Shown here piece by piece: positions 17,015 to 25,918 of a stretch of 64,000 nucleotides of DNA. This DNA is from Kaistella faecalis. GTDB lineage: Bacteria > Bacteroidota > Bacteroidia > Flavobacteriales > Weeksellaceae. The notes beneath the pieces were generated by a model. That model had not been told where the DNA came from. It was given only the letters and a program-made list of their open reading frames with translations, and ran no database searches. The translations under genes were made by a program, and so were the position numbers. How positions within the stretch are numbered: the first letter of the stretch is position 1; each line of letters opens with the position of its first letter. The DNA lies in contig NZ_CP078067.1 of NCBI RefSeq assembly GCF_019195395.1, forward strand, positions 186,001 through 250,000. The letters are read 5' to 3'.

Positions 17015-17650
17015 TTAAGAATTGAAATTTCCTTTTGATAAATATACCACTTTTTTGGTTTCGAAAAATTCTGTTTCGAAAAATTTATGAAGACTGAAAA
17101 TTTCAGCTTTCATACCTGCAAGTTCTTCAGACAAATCGCCGCCTTTTAAATATAAAACACCGTTGTGCTTCGGATTGAACTGCTCTTTTTCGAATTTTCC
17201 TTTTAACCAACGGAGGAAAACCGGCATCTGTGTTACCGCCCTGCTTACCACAAAATGAAACTTCTCCTTTAGATCTTCCGCCCGGCCATGGATTGCAGTG
17301 ACATTCTTCAGACCGATCCCCTGAGAAACTTCCTTCACTACAGTGATCTTTTTACCAATTGAATCAATCAGCGTAAAGTGCGAATCGGGAAATAGGATTG
17401 CCAGCGGAATCCCGGGAAAACCGCCGCCGGTTCCGATATCCAGAACTTTTGTATTGGGTGCAAATTCCATGACTTTGGCGATTCCAAGCGAGTGCAGAAT
17501 ATGTTTTTCATAAAGTGAATCCATATCTTTTCGGGAAATCACATTTATTTTTTCGTTCCATTCCCCGTAGAGTTCTTGCAGTTTACTAAACTGTTCTTTC
17601 TGTTGTTCGGTAAGGTTCGGAAAATACTTTTCAATAAGTTCAGCAGGCAT
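17015..17650 (-). CDS. rsmG: 16S rRNA (guanine-527-N7) methyltransferase RsmG
   Basis: A 211-residue SAM-dependent methyltransferase that methylates G527 of 16S rRNA. The SAM-binding motif VLDIGTGGGFPGIPLAI lies at about 69-85, followed by HFTLIDSIGKK and the downstream NVTAIHGRAEDL and FVVSRAV motifs of RsmG. Length is typical of the family. It is transcribed divergently from the aminotransferase gene. Confidence 0.94.
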   Translation of the reverse strand: MPAELIEKYFPNLTEQQKEQFSKLQELYGEWNEKINVISRKDMDSLYEKHILHSLGIAKVMEFAPNTKVLDIGTGGGFPGIPLAILFPDSHFTLIDSIGKKITVVKEVSQGIGLKNVTAIHGRAEDLKEKFHFVVSRAVTQMPVFLRWLKGKFEKEQFNPKHNGVLYLKGGDLSEELAGMKAEIFSLHKFFETEFFETKKVVYLSKGNFNS

Positions 17651-17707
17651 TTTATTTAAATTTCCACAAATTTAAAAAAACAAGTTCAGAACCTTGCAGA
17701 AAAAAAT

Positions 17708-17715
17708 TATCTTTG
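17708..17715 (+). promoter_or_regulatory. -7 box of the aminotransferase promoter
   Basis: TATCTTTG is an exact match to TAnnTTTG and lies 18 bp before the chosen ATG. Confidence 0.6.
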
Positions 17716-17733
17716 AGTTTATTAAGAATGATT

Positions 17734-18933
17734 ATGGAAAAACACTCTGAAAGGCTTAGCAGAATGAGCTTTTCGCAAACATTTGTAATGAGCAACAAAG
17801 TTCGGGAAATGAAAGCCAATGGTCTCGATGTCATCAGTTTAACCCTCGGCGAACCCGACTTCGACGTACCAAAAAACATTAAGGAAGCCGCTTTTGAAGC
17901 CATTAATAATAATTTCAGCCACTACTCGCCGGTTCCGGGATTTTTAGATTTAAGGCAGGCAATCTGTGAAAAACTGAAACGCGACAATAACCTGAATTAT
18001 CTACCCTCCCAGATTTGTGTGTCAAATGGAGCAAAACAGTCTATTTTAAATGTTCTGGCATCTGTGCTTAATGACGGTGATGAAGTTATTCTGCCCGCGC
18101 CATATTGGGTAAGTTACGATGAAATGGTAAAAATGATGGGCGGAACATCAGTTTTTGTGGAAACTTCCATCGAAGGCGAGTTTAAAATGACCGCAGAACA
18201 GCTAGAAAAAGCCATCACTCCAAAAACAAAGGTTTTACTTTACAGTTCACCGTGCAACCCTTCCGGAAGCGTTTATACCTACGAGGAACTCGAAAAAATT
18301 GCAGATGTTGTGGCGAAACATCCACAAATCACTATTATCTCCGATGAGATTTATGAATATATCAATTACGACGGTAAACATACTTCTATTGCCGAATTTC
18401 CACAGGTCTATGAACAGACCGCGGTGATTAACGGAATGTCGAAAGCGTTTGCAATGACAGGCTGGCGAATCGGTTATTCTGCATGTCCGAAATGGCTTGC
18501 GGAAGGCTGTGAAAAAATCCAGGGACAGATGACGAGCGGCGCCAATACGATGGCACAGAAAGCATCGGTAACCGCCCTGAAAACTGATCCTTCGGAGTAC
18601 CGTTACATGATCGACGAATTTCAAAAAAGGAGAGATATCGTGTACAATCTGATGAAAGAAATTCCTGGATTTAAAGTGAATTATCCGGAAGCTGCCTTTT
18701 ATTTCTTCCCGGATATCTCGTTCTACATCGGTAAAAAACTGAACGGAACTGAGATTGAAAACGCCGATGATTTCGCGATGTTTCTTCTCGAAAATGCTTA
18801 TGTGGGAACAGTTGGTGGTGTGTCTTTCGGCAACCCGAACTGTATCCGCTTTTCTTATGCTGCTTCAGAAAAAGAACTGAAGGATGCAATGAACAGAATT
18901 AAAGTTTGTCTTGAAGAAGCAGTTGTAGGTTAA
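17734..18933 (+). CDS. Pyridoxal-phosphate aminotransferase class I/II (aspartate aminotransferase type)
   Basis: A 399-residue fold-type I aminotransferase. Key parts are SLGEPDF near the N-terminus, the cofactor-binding SPCNPSG and SDEIYEYI segments, the catalytic Lys in GMSKAFAMTGWR and a C-terminal IRFSYA segment with the substrate-carboxylate Arg. It most closely resembles the Bacteroidota aspartate aminotransferase group (prephenate or aromatic activity is also possible). The open frame starts earlier at a TTG within the -7 promoter box, so the ATG at 17734 is chosen; another ATG two codons upstream is possible. Confidence 0.88.
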   Translation: MEKHSERLSRMSFSQTFVMSNKVREMKANGLDVISLTLGEPDFDVPKNIKEAAFEAINNNFSHYSPVPGFLDLRQAICEKLKRDNNLNYLPSQICVSNGAKQSILNVLASVLNDGDEVILPAPYWVSYDEMVKMMGGTSVFVETSIEGEFKMTAEQLEKAITPKTKVLLYSSPCNPSGSVYTYEELEKIADVVAKHPQITIISDEIYEYINYDGKHTSIAEFPQVYEQTAVINGMSKAFAMTGWRIGYSACPKWLAEGCEKIQGQMTSGANTMAQKASVTALKTDPSEYRYMIDEFQKRRDIVYNLMKEIPGFKVNYPEAAFYFFPDISFYIGKKLNGTEIENADDFAMFLLENAYVGTVGGVSFGNPNCIRFSYAASEKELKDAMNRIKVCLEEAVVG

Positions 18934-18962
18934 TTACACCTGTTACCAGAAATAAAAAAAAA

Positions 18963-18981
18963 GGTTCGGAAATTCCGAACC
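18963..18981. terminator. Bidirectional intrinsic terminator
   Basis: A 9-bp inverted repeat GGTTCGGAA / TTCCGAACC around a single A, flanked by A8 and T5, between convergent genes; in RNA the inner pairs would open to form the loop. Confidence 0.85.
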
Positions 18982-19004
18982 TTTTTATTTTTGATGAAGA
19001 TTTA

Positions 19005-19784
19005 TTAGAATTTAATAATATCTTTCATTTTTTCGTTTTCTTCGTTAACCATGTCATCGTCAACAAGGATTTTTCCGCTGTGTTCGTCAATGATGATTTT
19101 CTTTCTCTGCGCGATTTCCATCTGTTTCTGTGGAGGCAACGTAAAGAATGATCCTTTCGGCGCACCTCTTTCCAGACCTACAACCGCTAAACCTGTTGGT
19201 GAATTGGTGCGGATTCTCTGGTAAGAAGCCAATAATCTTTCGTCGATATTCTTAGCAAATTCCTTAGATTTTTCGATTAAGAAATCCTCTTCTTTCTGTG
19301 TTTCTGCAACCAGATTTTCAAGCTCTTCTTTCTTGAATTTAAGGTGATTCTTCAATTCACTGATTTTGTTGTTCAGTTCCTCAAAAGTTTCGTTTTTGTG
19401 CGCGATTTTTACACCGAATTCTTTAATTCTCTTTTCAGCCAGCTGAATTTCAAGATCCTGGAATTCAATTTCTTTTTCTAAGGCTTCAAATTCCTTATTA
19501 TTTCTAACAGTTTCCTGTTGAGCTTTGTATTTGTCGATCAAAGTTTTAGCGTGATTAATCACTTCATTCTTCGTGCTGATTTCATCATTCTGTTCTTTGA
19601 TTTCAGTTTGAAACTTCTCGGCTCTTTTTTCCAGACCTTCGATTTCAATTTCTAAATCCTCAACTTCAATCGGTAATTCACCTCTTGTGTTGCGGATCTC
19701 GTCTAATCTTGAATCGATGATTTGCAAGTCGTAAAGCGCCCTTAACTTATCTTCAACAGAGATTTCTACAGTTTTTTTAGCCAT
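19005..19784 (-). CDS. CT398/DUF164-like coiled-coil protein without its zinc ribbon cysteines
   Basis: A 259-residue protein, mostly a long antiparallel coiled coil (about residues 20-185) with a small C-terminal domain. In the wider family this end is a C4-type zinc ribbon; here the corresponding segment (SFFTLPPQKQMEIAQRKK, IIIDEHSGKILVDD) keeps the fold-defining residues but has no Cys at all, so it probably does not bind zinc. The function of the family is unknown. It lies 4 bp downstream of the Nif3-like gene, and this gene pair is a common arrangement. Confidence 0.85.
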   Translation of the reverse strand: MAKKTVEISVEDKLRALYDLQIIDSRLDEIRNTRGELPIEVEDLEIEIEGLEKRAEKFQTEIKEQNDEISTKNEVINHAKTLIDKYKAQQETVRNNKEFEALEKEIEFQDLEIQLAEKRIKEFGVKIAHKNETFEELNNKISELKNHLKFKKEELENLVAETQKEEDFLIEKSKEFAKNIDERLLASYQRIRTNSPTGLAVVGLERGAPKGSFFTLPPQKQMEIAQRKKIIIDEHSGKILVDDDMVNEENEKMKDIIKF

Positions 19785-19788
19785 ATTT

Positions 19789-20886
19789 TTATAAAAAATA
19801 ATTTACAGGATTTGTTTTCTCAACAGATTTTGAGACTGCAAATTTAGGAAAAATTTCCGATAAAATCTCAATTAATTGTTGGGTTACAAATTGTTCGGAC
19901 TCAAAATGACCGATGTCGCAAATGAGCATTTTATCTTCACTCTTAAAAAAATCATGATACTTTACATCGCCTGTGAGATATGCATCGCATTGCTGAGAAA
20001 GCGCCGCTTGGATTCCGCTCGCGCCACTTCCGCCCAGCACCCCTACTCTTTTAATTTTTCTGCTGTTCAAAGGTGAGTGGCGAATGACCTTCAAAAGGAA
20101 TTTTTCCTTTACAAACTTCAGAAAATCAGTTTCATCCATTTCTGTTTTAAGGTCGCCAAATCTTCCAAGTCCGGAATACTGATTCTCGTTTTCGAGCGAG
20201 ATGATTTGGTAAGCGACTTCTTCGTAGGGATGTGCATTTTTCATTGCATCGATGATCTTACGCTGTTTAAAATTTTCAAAAATTACAGAAATAAGTTTTT
20301 CCTGAGCATTTTCACGGATATTTTGGGTTCCCGAAAATGGATTGGAACCCTCCATGGGTCTGAATGTCCCATTACCATTTACCGAAAAACTGCATTCGTC
20401 ATAAAAACCTATATTGCCCGCTCCAGCCTCAAAAAGTGCTTCTTTAAGTATTTCAGCGTGATCTTCCGGCACGTAGACTTCCAGTTTTTTCAGGTTCTGT
20501 GACTTAGGCATCAACACCTTTTGATCCTGTAACGCCAACTCTTCGCAGATTCTGAAATTTACCCCGAAATAATCATTATCGAACGCAGTGTGGATGGCAT
20601 AAATCGCAATTTTATTTTCAATTGCTTTCAAAACCGCACGTTCAACATAATTCTTTCCTGTTATCGATTTTAGCCCGGAGAAAATAATGGGGTGAAAAGT
20701 GACGATTAAATTTTGTTTATTTGAAATAGCTTCTTCCACAACATTTTCCATAGCATCATGACAAACCAGAATTCCTGTAACTTCCCGCTGCAGATTTCCG
20801 CATAGAAGTCCTACATTATCAAAATCCTCTGCCTGCTGGATCTGGATTTTCTTTTCTATTTGAGAAATAGCCTCTTTTACCGTCAT
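19789..20886 (-). CDS. Nif3-like dinuclear metal centre protein with central insert
   Basis: A 365-residue member of the Nif3/YbgI family, which forms toroidal hexamers with two metal ions per subunit. Metal-site segments are IVTFHPIIFSGLKSI near residue 65 and the C-terminal GDVKYHDFF and DIGHFESEQF. The insert of about 100 residues (YVPEDHAEILKEALFEAGAG onward) is the PII-like domain seen in longer members such as YqfO. Its cellular role is unsettled; GTP cyclohydrolase type 2 is an automatic name without good support. First gene of a pair with the coiled-coil protein. Confidence 0.9.
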   Translation of the reverse strand: MTVKEAISQIEKKIQIQQAEDFDNVGLLCGNLQREVTGILVCHDAMENVVEEAISNKQNLIVTFHPIIFSGLKSITGKNYVERAVLKAIENKIAIYAIHTAFDNDYFGVNFRICEELALQDQKVLMPKSQNLKKLEVYVPEDHAEILKEALFEAGAGNIGFYDECSFSVNGNGTFRPMEGSNPFSGTQNIRENAQEKLISVIFENFKQRKIIDAMKNAHPYEEVAYQIISLENENQYSGLGRFGDLKTEMDETDFLKFVKEKFLLKVIRHSPLNSRKIKRVGVLGGSGASGIQAALSQQCDAYLTGDVKYHDFFKSEDKMLICDIGHFESEQFVTQQLIEILSEIFPKFAVSKSVEKTNPVNYFL

Positions 20887-20891
20887 TTTCT

Positions 20892-20899
20892 TAAGTTTG
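20892..20899 (+). promoter_or_regulatory. -7 box upstream of the potassium channel gene
   Basis: TAAGTTTG matches TAnnTTTG exactly, in the 60-bp interval between the divergent Nif3-like and channel genes, 47 bp before the ATG. A second weaker box (TAATTTTA) lies closer. Confidence 0.45.
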
Positions 20900-20946
20900 T
20901 AGCGAAAATAAGAATTATTTCTTTAATTTTAATCGTGAATAAACCT

Positions 20947-21774
20947 ATGGAAAAGGAACATGACTTCATATCTGAGCGAACAAAATGGAAACGTCAGGTC
21001 TACCGAATTATTTTTCTCTCGGATACAAAACTAGGGAAACTTTTCGACCTTGTTCTTTTGCTCCTCATTCTTTTGAGCACATTTATCGTCATGATGGAAA
21101 GTGTTCAGATTTTCGATGCGAAACTGCACCTTCTATTTGTAATTCTTGAAATCATCATTACCGCTTTCTTTACTGTTGAATACGTTTTAAGGATTCTCAC
21201 GATTAAAAATAAGAAAGCATATATTTTCAGTTTTTTCGGAATTATTGATTTTCTCGCCATACTTCCTTTTTATCTGAGTCTGTTTTTCCCGATTACGAAG
21301 TATTTTCTGATTTTAAGAATGCTGAGAATGCTCAGAGTATTCCGGATTTTCAATCTCCTGGACTTTATGAACGATGGGTATTTCATCGTGAGAGCACTGA
21401 AACACAGTTCACGAAAAATTTATATTTTTCTTCTGTTCCTAGTGATATTCTGTGTTATCGTAGGATCACTAATGTTTATGGTGGAAGGTCACCGAGAAGG
21501 ATTCGAGAGCATTCCGCAAAGTATTTACTGGGCAGTGGTAACGGTAACTACGGTAGGATACGGTGATGTTTCGCCCGGCACCCCACTGGGAAAATTCCTC
21601 TCTGTACTTCTGATGCTTGCCGGTTACTCTATCATCGCAGTACCAACCGGAATTGTGACCGCCGAAATGAGGAACAAAAGACAAAATCTTGAAAAGGTCT
21701 GCGGCCGATGCGGGAACGATGATATTGATGACGATGCACGATACTGCAAAATCTGCGGTGAAAAAGTGGTATAA
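20947..21774 (+). CDS. Voltage-gated-type potassium channel with C-terminal zinc ribbon
   Basis: A 275-residue six-helix ion channel. The S4 voltage-sensor-like helix carries regularly spaced Arg residues (LRMLRMLRVFRIF), and the pore loop holds the potassium selectivity filter TVGYGD. After the last helix a cytoplasmic tail ends in two CxxC pairs (CGRCG and CKICG), a predicted zinc ribbon. ATG at 20947 is chosen because the open frame before it overlaps the divergent Nif3-like gene and reads as non-coding. It is monocistronic and ends in a terminator. Confidence 0.88.
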   Translation: MEKEHDFISERTKWKRQVYRIIFLSDTKLGKLFDLVLLLLILLSTFIVMMESVQIFDAKLHLLFVILEIIITAFFTVEYVLRILTIKNKKAYIFSFFGIIDFLAILPFYLSLFFPITKYFLILRMLRMLRVFRIFNLLDFMNDGYFIVRALKHSSRKIYIFLLFLVIFCVIVGSLMFMVEGHREGFESIPQSIYWAVVTVTTVGYGDVSPGTPLGKFLSVLLMLAGYSIIAVPTGIVTAEMRNKRQNLEKVCGRCGNDDIDDDARYCKICGEKVV

Positions 21775-21776
21775 AA

Positions 21777-21803
21777 AAGAAGATGCATTTTCAGCATCTT
21801 CTT
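21777..21803 (+). terminator. Intrinsic terminator of the channel gene
   Basis: A 10-bp perfect stem AAGAAGATGC / GCATCTTCTT with a 7-base loop, followed by TTCTTCT. Confidence 0.75.
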
Positions 21804-21864
21804 TTCTTCTCATAAATTGTGTTTATATTGAGTCGTTATTAGTTATCGTTTTTTGCATCTCGTA

Positions 21865-22728
21865 CTAGTCTTTAAACAGTGAAACTCTGGTCATAGAGTC
21901 GATCCGGACTGACACCGTCTGGTCAGCGGTCATCCACAACTGATACCCTTTAGTTGCTTCAGGTATACTGAGCGGGTCTGCTATTGTATAGAAATAAAAA
22001 GTTACAACTTTGGGAACACCGCTGGATCCTGAAGGCAGCAGGGCAATGGAATTAATTTCAAAACCTGAATCCGGATTTTTGAAGGTTGCCAGAAGAGATC
22101 CTGTTGAGTTTGATCCGGCAGTGGCGGTAGCAATAACCCTCCATATGTGTACCTGTCCCATGATCAGATTTTCTCTCCAGCGCTGTGTTGCAGCAGTTGC
22201 ACCCGAATAAATATTGGCTGTTACACCCGGGTATGGAACTGTGGTTTCAGGCCAGCTGGTAGTAGGGCTTGCCGCAAAAGTCAGCGGCGTGCTATATAAA
22301 ACCTGTACAGGAGGACCATAAGTATTTCCTGCACCTGCTAAACTCAGCATGGGTTTTACCCCTCCTGCGCCTGAATCTACTTTCACCACCCCATCATTCC
22401 CTGCTACGGAACTGGTTGCTACAAATAATTGCCTCCATACTAGACCGTCCCAGAATTCAAACCGGTCTGCAGATGTATTGTAAATAAGTGTACCTGCCGC
22501 CAAATTTAAGTTTACAACTCCTGCTGGAGGAACGGTTAACGGATCATTGTCTGCGAGTTTAGTATCCCGTTCCGAATCTGTAAGACGCGGCACCAAGATT
22601 CCTTTTTCGTTGGAATTGATGTCTAAAACAGTAGCTCCATTGGGTGTGGTGGTATTGATGCCCACCTGCGCATGCGAAATCGTAAATAGAATTAACGACA
22701 TTCCCAGAATAAATTTGTTTCTCATCAC
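21865..22728 (-). CDS. Secreted surface protein of the flavobacterial VGINTTTP type
   Basis: A 287-residue protein with a signal peptide (cut near SHAQ) followed directly by VGINTTTPNGATVLDINSNEKGILVPRL, a signature of a large group of flavobacterial exported proteins. GTLIYNTSADRFEFWDGLVW follows, again typical. The C-terminal half is a beta-rich region of unknown function. No type IX secretion C-terminal domain was recognised. It may start one codon later (second Met). It stands alone. Confidence 0.75.
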   Translation of the reverse strand: MMRNKFILGMSLILFTISHAQVGINTTTPNGATVLDINSNEKGILVPRLTDSERDTKLADNDPLTVPPAGVVNLNLAAGTLIYNTSADRFEFWDGLVWRQLFVATSSVAGNDGVVKVDSGAGGVKPMLSLAGAGNTYGPPVQVLYSTPLTFAASPTTSWPETTVPYPGVTANIYSGATAATQRWRENLIMGQVHIWRVIATATAGSNSTGSLLATFKNPDSGFEINSIALLPSGSSGVPKVVTFYFYTIADPLSIPEATKGYQLWMTADQTVSVRIDSMTRVSLFKD

Positions 22729-22950
22729 CTGTGTATTTTGTGTTAAATAAAGTTACCTACAATCCCAAAAATAAAATACCGTCAAAACACCTTTTTTTAT
22801 TAAATATTTTAATCGTAAATTGTATTTATTAAGAAATAAACTACAAAAGAACAAACTTGTATAAAAACATTTTTTTAGCACCTTAATGAAATTAATCAAT
22901 GCTATAAAGCTTTTAGGAAGAAAGCGGTTTATAAATACACAAAAAAAAAA

Positions 22951-22973
22951 GAACACTTCAGATTGAAGTGTTC
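22951..22973 (-). terminator. Intrinsic terminator of the PPIase operon
   Basis: A 9-bp stem GAACACTTC / GAAGTGTTC with a 5-base loop; on the minus strand a run of about ten T follows. The other 220 bp between 22729 and 22950 are very AT-rich and hold only possible promoter boxes for the gene at 21865 (TATTTTTG at 22766-22773, minus strand). Confidence 0.88.
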
Positions 22974-23019
22974 GATTATATAATTCTTAAGATTAAGTTA
23001 AAAACTGTAGAATCTTCGT

Positions 23020-24144
23020 TTATCTGGAAGCGTTACTTTTCACTTTTACCAGTTCCACATCGAAGATCAGCCATGCATTTGGAGGAATAACTCCGCCCGC
23101 ACCTGCTGATCCGTAACCCAATTCAGAGGGGATTAATAATGTCGCAGTTTCCCCTTCTTTCAACAGCATAATTCCTTCGTCCCAACCTTTAATAACCTGA
23201 CCCACACCGATAGGAATATCGATTGGCTGGTTTCTCTTAAAGGAAGAATCAAACTCGCTGCCATCCACAAGTTTACCTGCGTAATGCACTGCAACTTCCT
23301 CTCCACGCTGTGGTGCTGCACCGTTAGTGGCTTTGGTAATTTTATAATAAAGCCCTGATGTAGTTGACTGCATTTCCGCTTTTAAATCATCTACAAGTTT
23401 TTGCTGATTGGCAGCAAATTCTTCCGCTTTTTTCTTTTTGTCTGCTTCTATCTGGTTCATAACCGCTTTGTTATTTTCCTGAATCTTTCCTTTACCGTCA
23501 TTAAAAATTGAAGCAGCATCGTAGTTTTTATATTCATCACCTTTGGTGAATACTGCGACCTTTTCTAAAACAACATCAGTTTTAGGTTTATCCTGTGCAC
23601 CTTTTTCTACATTAGCAATCGCATCAATCACTTCAACGCCATTTACAACAGATCCGAAAATCGTATGCTTACCATCAAGCCACGGTGTTGCCACTTCTGT
23701 AATGAAAAACTGAGATCCGTTCGTGTTCGGTCCCGAATTCGCCATTGAGAGAATTCCTTTACCTGTGTGCTGAAGATCGTTTTTCTCGTCATCAAATTTG
23801 TAACCCGGATCACCCATTCCGGTTCCTTTGGGATCACCCCCCTGAATCATAAAATCTTTAATCACTCGGTGGAAAATGGTTCCGTCATAAAAAGGAACTC
23901 CTTTGGCTTTTGATTTATTTTCAATTTTTCCTTCAGCCAAACCAACAAAATTCGCTACGGTTACCGGCGCTTTCTTGTCTTCGAATTTCACAATCATATT
24001 TCCTTTGGAAGTTTGGAAATTTGCGTAAAGGCCATCTTTCAGTCCTTCGTAAGTTTCTTTGTCTACGTTCATTTTTTTATAAATTGGAGTGCAACTCGTC
24101 AGCGATATCGCTGCTATTGCGATTAAAAAATTTTTCTTTAGCAT
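23020..24144 (-). CDS. Lipoprotein peptidyl-prolyl isomerase: cyclophilin fused to FKBP
   Basis: A 374-residue lipoprotein (LTSC, Cys18) with two different prolyl isomerase domains. Residues about 45-205 are a cyclophilin (FHRVIKDFMIQGGDPKGTGMG, NTNGSQFFITE). A charged helical linker (about 215-265, KKKKAEEFAANQQKLVDDLKAEM) leads to an FKBP domain (about 275-370) with VHYAGKLVDGSEFDSSF, IKGWDEGIMLLKEGE and GYGSAGAGGVIPPNAWLIFDVEL. It should act in the periplasm on exported proteins. It is 10 bp downstream of the GldI-like gene. Confidence 0.93.
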   Translation of the reverse strand: MLKKNFLIAIAAISLTSCTPIYKKMNVDKETYEGLKDGLYANFQTSKGNMIVKFEDKKAPVTVANFVGLAEGKIENKSKAKGVPFYDGTIFHRVIKDFMIQGGDPKGTGMGDPGYKFDDEKNDLQHTGKGILSMANSGPNTNGSQFFITEVATPWLDGKHTIFGSVVNGVEVIDAIANVEKGAQDKPKTDVVLEKVAVFTKGDEYKNYDAASIFNDGKGKIQENNKAVMNQIEADKKKKAEEFAANQQKLVDDLKAEMQSTTSGLYYKITKATNGAAPQRGEEVAVHYAGKLVDGSEFDSSFKRNQPIDIPIGVGQVIKGWDEGIMLLKEGETATLLIPSELGYGSAGAGGVIPPNAWLIFDVELVKVKSNASR

Positions 24145-24154
24145 TTATTTGATT

Positions 24155-24664
24155 TTAAAGTACTTTTATTTTGATGATTAAAGGCATATCATTCGGGATT
24201 TTATCATTATCTCCATAAGTACCGAAACCAAGCACAGAAGGCACTAGCAAGGTCGCCTCCTGATTTTTATTCAAATACCGCAGGGCATCTTCCACCGCTT
24301 TCAGTTCCTCAAACCGGCCAAACTGAACATTACTATTTTTTTTGGGTTGATCATAAAGCTTTACCAAATCAAAATCATATATTTCATATTCATACGATAT
24401 ACTGTCACCATCGTTTTTTCTTTGATTCTGCTGCAGATTATCAATATTTACCCAATAATTCAGACTCATCGGATAGAATTTTTCCTGCTGGCTTTTGATC
24501 CAGTCCTGAATTTGTGCTCTTTCTGTCTGATTTAAGTTTTTCGCCCGGTTTTTGGAAGTATTCAGATCTTTTTCACTCAGAATTCCACCAACCGGCGGAT
24601 GCGCCTGCTGATTCTGCGCACAGCCAATGAGCAGTAAGGATGATATCAGGATGAATTTTTTCAT
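24155..24664 (-). CDS. gldI: GldI-like FKBP-type peptidyl-prolyl isomerase lipoprotein
   Basis: A 169-residue lipoprotein (LLIGC, Cys at about 14). The N-terminal part (RAQIQDWIKSQQEKFYPMSLNYWVNI) and the truncated FKBP fold ending in LLVPSVLGFGTYGDNDKIPNDMPLIIKIKVL match GldI, a gliding motility lipoprotein of Bacteroidota that supports type IX secretion components. The start at 24664 (MKKFILI) replaces an 11-codon upstream extension without signal character. It forms an operon with the double-domain isomerase. Assignment to GldI rather than a generic FKBP lipoprotein is moderately sure. Confidence 0.68.
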   Translation of the reverse strand: MKKFILISSLLLIGCAQNQQAHPPVGGILSEKDLNTSKNRAKNLNQTERAQIQDWIKSQQEKFYPMSLNYWVNIDNLQQNQRKNDGDSISYEYEIYDFDLVKLYDQPKKNSNVQFGRFEELKAVEDALRYLNKNQEATLLVPSVLGFGTYGDNDKIPNDMPLIIKIKVL

Positions 24665-24712
24665 AAATACTTTGCGAAAATAAGGAATTCGCACCAAATG
24701 CTCAAACGAAAA

Positions 24713-24737
24713 AGCCGGGATTGAATTTTTCCCGGCT
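24713..24737 (-). terminator. Intrinsic terminator of ilvE
   Basis: An 8-bp stem AGCCGGGA / TCCCGGCT with a 9-base loop; the minus strand continues with TTTTTCG. Confidence 0.8.
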
Positions 24738-24760
24738 CTCTTCTACTATTTTAATGGAGA

Positions 24761-25834
24761 TTAAACAGTTTCCAAAATCTTCTTTTCAACCAAAACTCTC
24801 CATCCGAAAGGATCTTCAACTTTATTAGTCTGAATGTCAACAAGGTCTTTCTGCAGGGTTAATGCAAAACTTTCTTCAAGAGAAAGGCTTGGAAGGTTTA
24901 GTTTTTCTCCGTTGTAACCTAAGGCTTTGAAAACTGTAGTTACTACTGCGGTTCCCACTCCCCAAACTTCTTTCAGCGTACCGTTCTTTTGCGCTTCAAT
25001 TACTGTTTTCACTGCAACCGGCTCAACTTTGAGTTCAATTCCTCTTCTTTCTGCCAACTGTATAAAGCTGTCGCGGGTAACCCCATCAAGAATTTTTTCG
25101 GAGGTAGGCGGAGTATATATTGTATCATTAATTCTTACGAAAACATTCATGGTACCACTTTCCTCAAAATATTCATGTGTCGCATCATCTGTCCAGATGA
25201 TCTGCTCATAACCTTGTTCGATAGCCAATTGGGTTGGATAGAAAGATGCAGCGTAATTTCCTGCCGCTTTTGCAGAACCAACTCCACCGTTTGCAGCTCT
25301 TGAATAAAAATCTGAAATCAGTACAGAAACCGGTTCTGAATAATAACTTTTTGCCGGTGTTGCTACGATTGCAAACATATATTTATTGGAAATTCTTGCT
25401 TTCAGCGCTTCCTCAGTTGCAAAAATAAGCGGACGGATATATAAAGACATTCCCTCACCCTGCGGGATCCATGCGCGGTCTATATCTACCAGGGCTTTCA
25501 GTCCTTCAATGAACATTTCCTCAGTAACTTCGGGCATTGCAAGCCGGCTTGCAGATTTATTTATTCTTGCGAAATTCTTCTCCGGACGGAAAAGAAAAAC
25601 CTGACCATCCTTATCCTTATAAGCTTTCATTCCCTCGAAACAAGCCTGTCCGTAATTTACCCCCATCATTGCAGGTGAAAATGGCAACTGGCCATAAGGA
25701 ACCAATTTAACATCGCCCCATATACCGTCTTCGTATTCACAGATAATCATGTGGTCGATAAAAGTATTGCCAAACGAAAAATTTTCAGGATCAAAGGTTG
25801 AAATTCTCGGATTGGTAGATTTTTGAATTATCAT
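24761..25834 (-). CDS. ilvE: Branched-chain amino acid aminotransferase
   Basis: A 357-residue fold-type IV PLP enzyme that transfers the amino group in the last step of Leu, Ile and Val synthesis and the first step of their breakdown. It has the catalytic Lys in GSAKAAGNYAAS, the EESGTMNVFV motif and GVTRDSFIQLA. Length and sequence fit the larger class II BCAT group. Divergent from the mnmD-like gene, with a well-formed promoter. Confidence 0.94.
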   Translation of the reverse strand: MIIQKSTNPRISTFDPENFSFGNTFIDHMIICEYEDGIWGDVKLVPYGQLPFSPAMMGVNYGQACFEGMKAYKDKDGQVFLFRPEKNFARINKSASRLAMPEVTEEMFIEGLKALVDIDRAWIPQGEGMSLYIRPLIFATEEALKARISNKYMFAIVATPAKSYYSEPVSVLISDFYSRAANGGVGSAKAAGNYAASFYPTQLAIEQGYEQIIWTDDATHEYFEESGTMNVFVRINDTIYTPPTSEKILDGVTRDSFIQLAERRGIELKVEPVAVKTVIEAQKNGTLKEVWGVGTAVVTTVFKALGYNGEKLNLPSLSLEESFALTLQKDLVDIQTNKVEDPFGWRVLVEKKILETV

Positions 25835-25859
25835 ATTAAAAATTTTTTTTGATGTTCTA

Positions 25860-25890
25860 CAAATTTAATATAATTTTTCTAATATCAAAA
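25860..25890 (-). promoter_or_regulatory. Promoter of ilvE
   Basis: On the minus strand TTTTG (25886-25890) is followed after 18 bp by TAAATTTG (25860-25867). This is one of the best matches in the window to the Bacteroidota -33/-7 pattern; 25 bp separate the box from the start codon. Confidence 0.7.
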
Positions 25891-25898
25891 TTTTAAAT

Positions 25899-25906
25899 TA
25901 ATTTTG
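25899..25906 (+). promoter_or_regulatory. -7 box of the mnmD-like gene
   Basis: TAATTTTG matches TAnnTTTG and ends 12 bp before the ATG. It lies back to back with the ilvE promoter, whose -33 element it follows closely. Confidence 0.5.
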
Positions 25907-25918
25907 AAAAAAAATGAG

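Noticed and set aside
22753-22956. 67-codon hydrophobic frame upstream of the secreted protein gene
   Set aside because: It is made of AT-rich low-complexity sequence and runs into the terminator of the PPIase operon.
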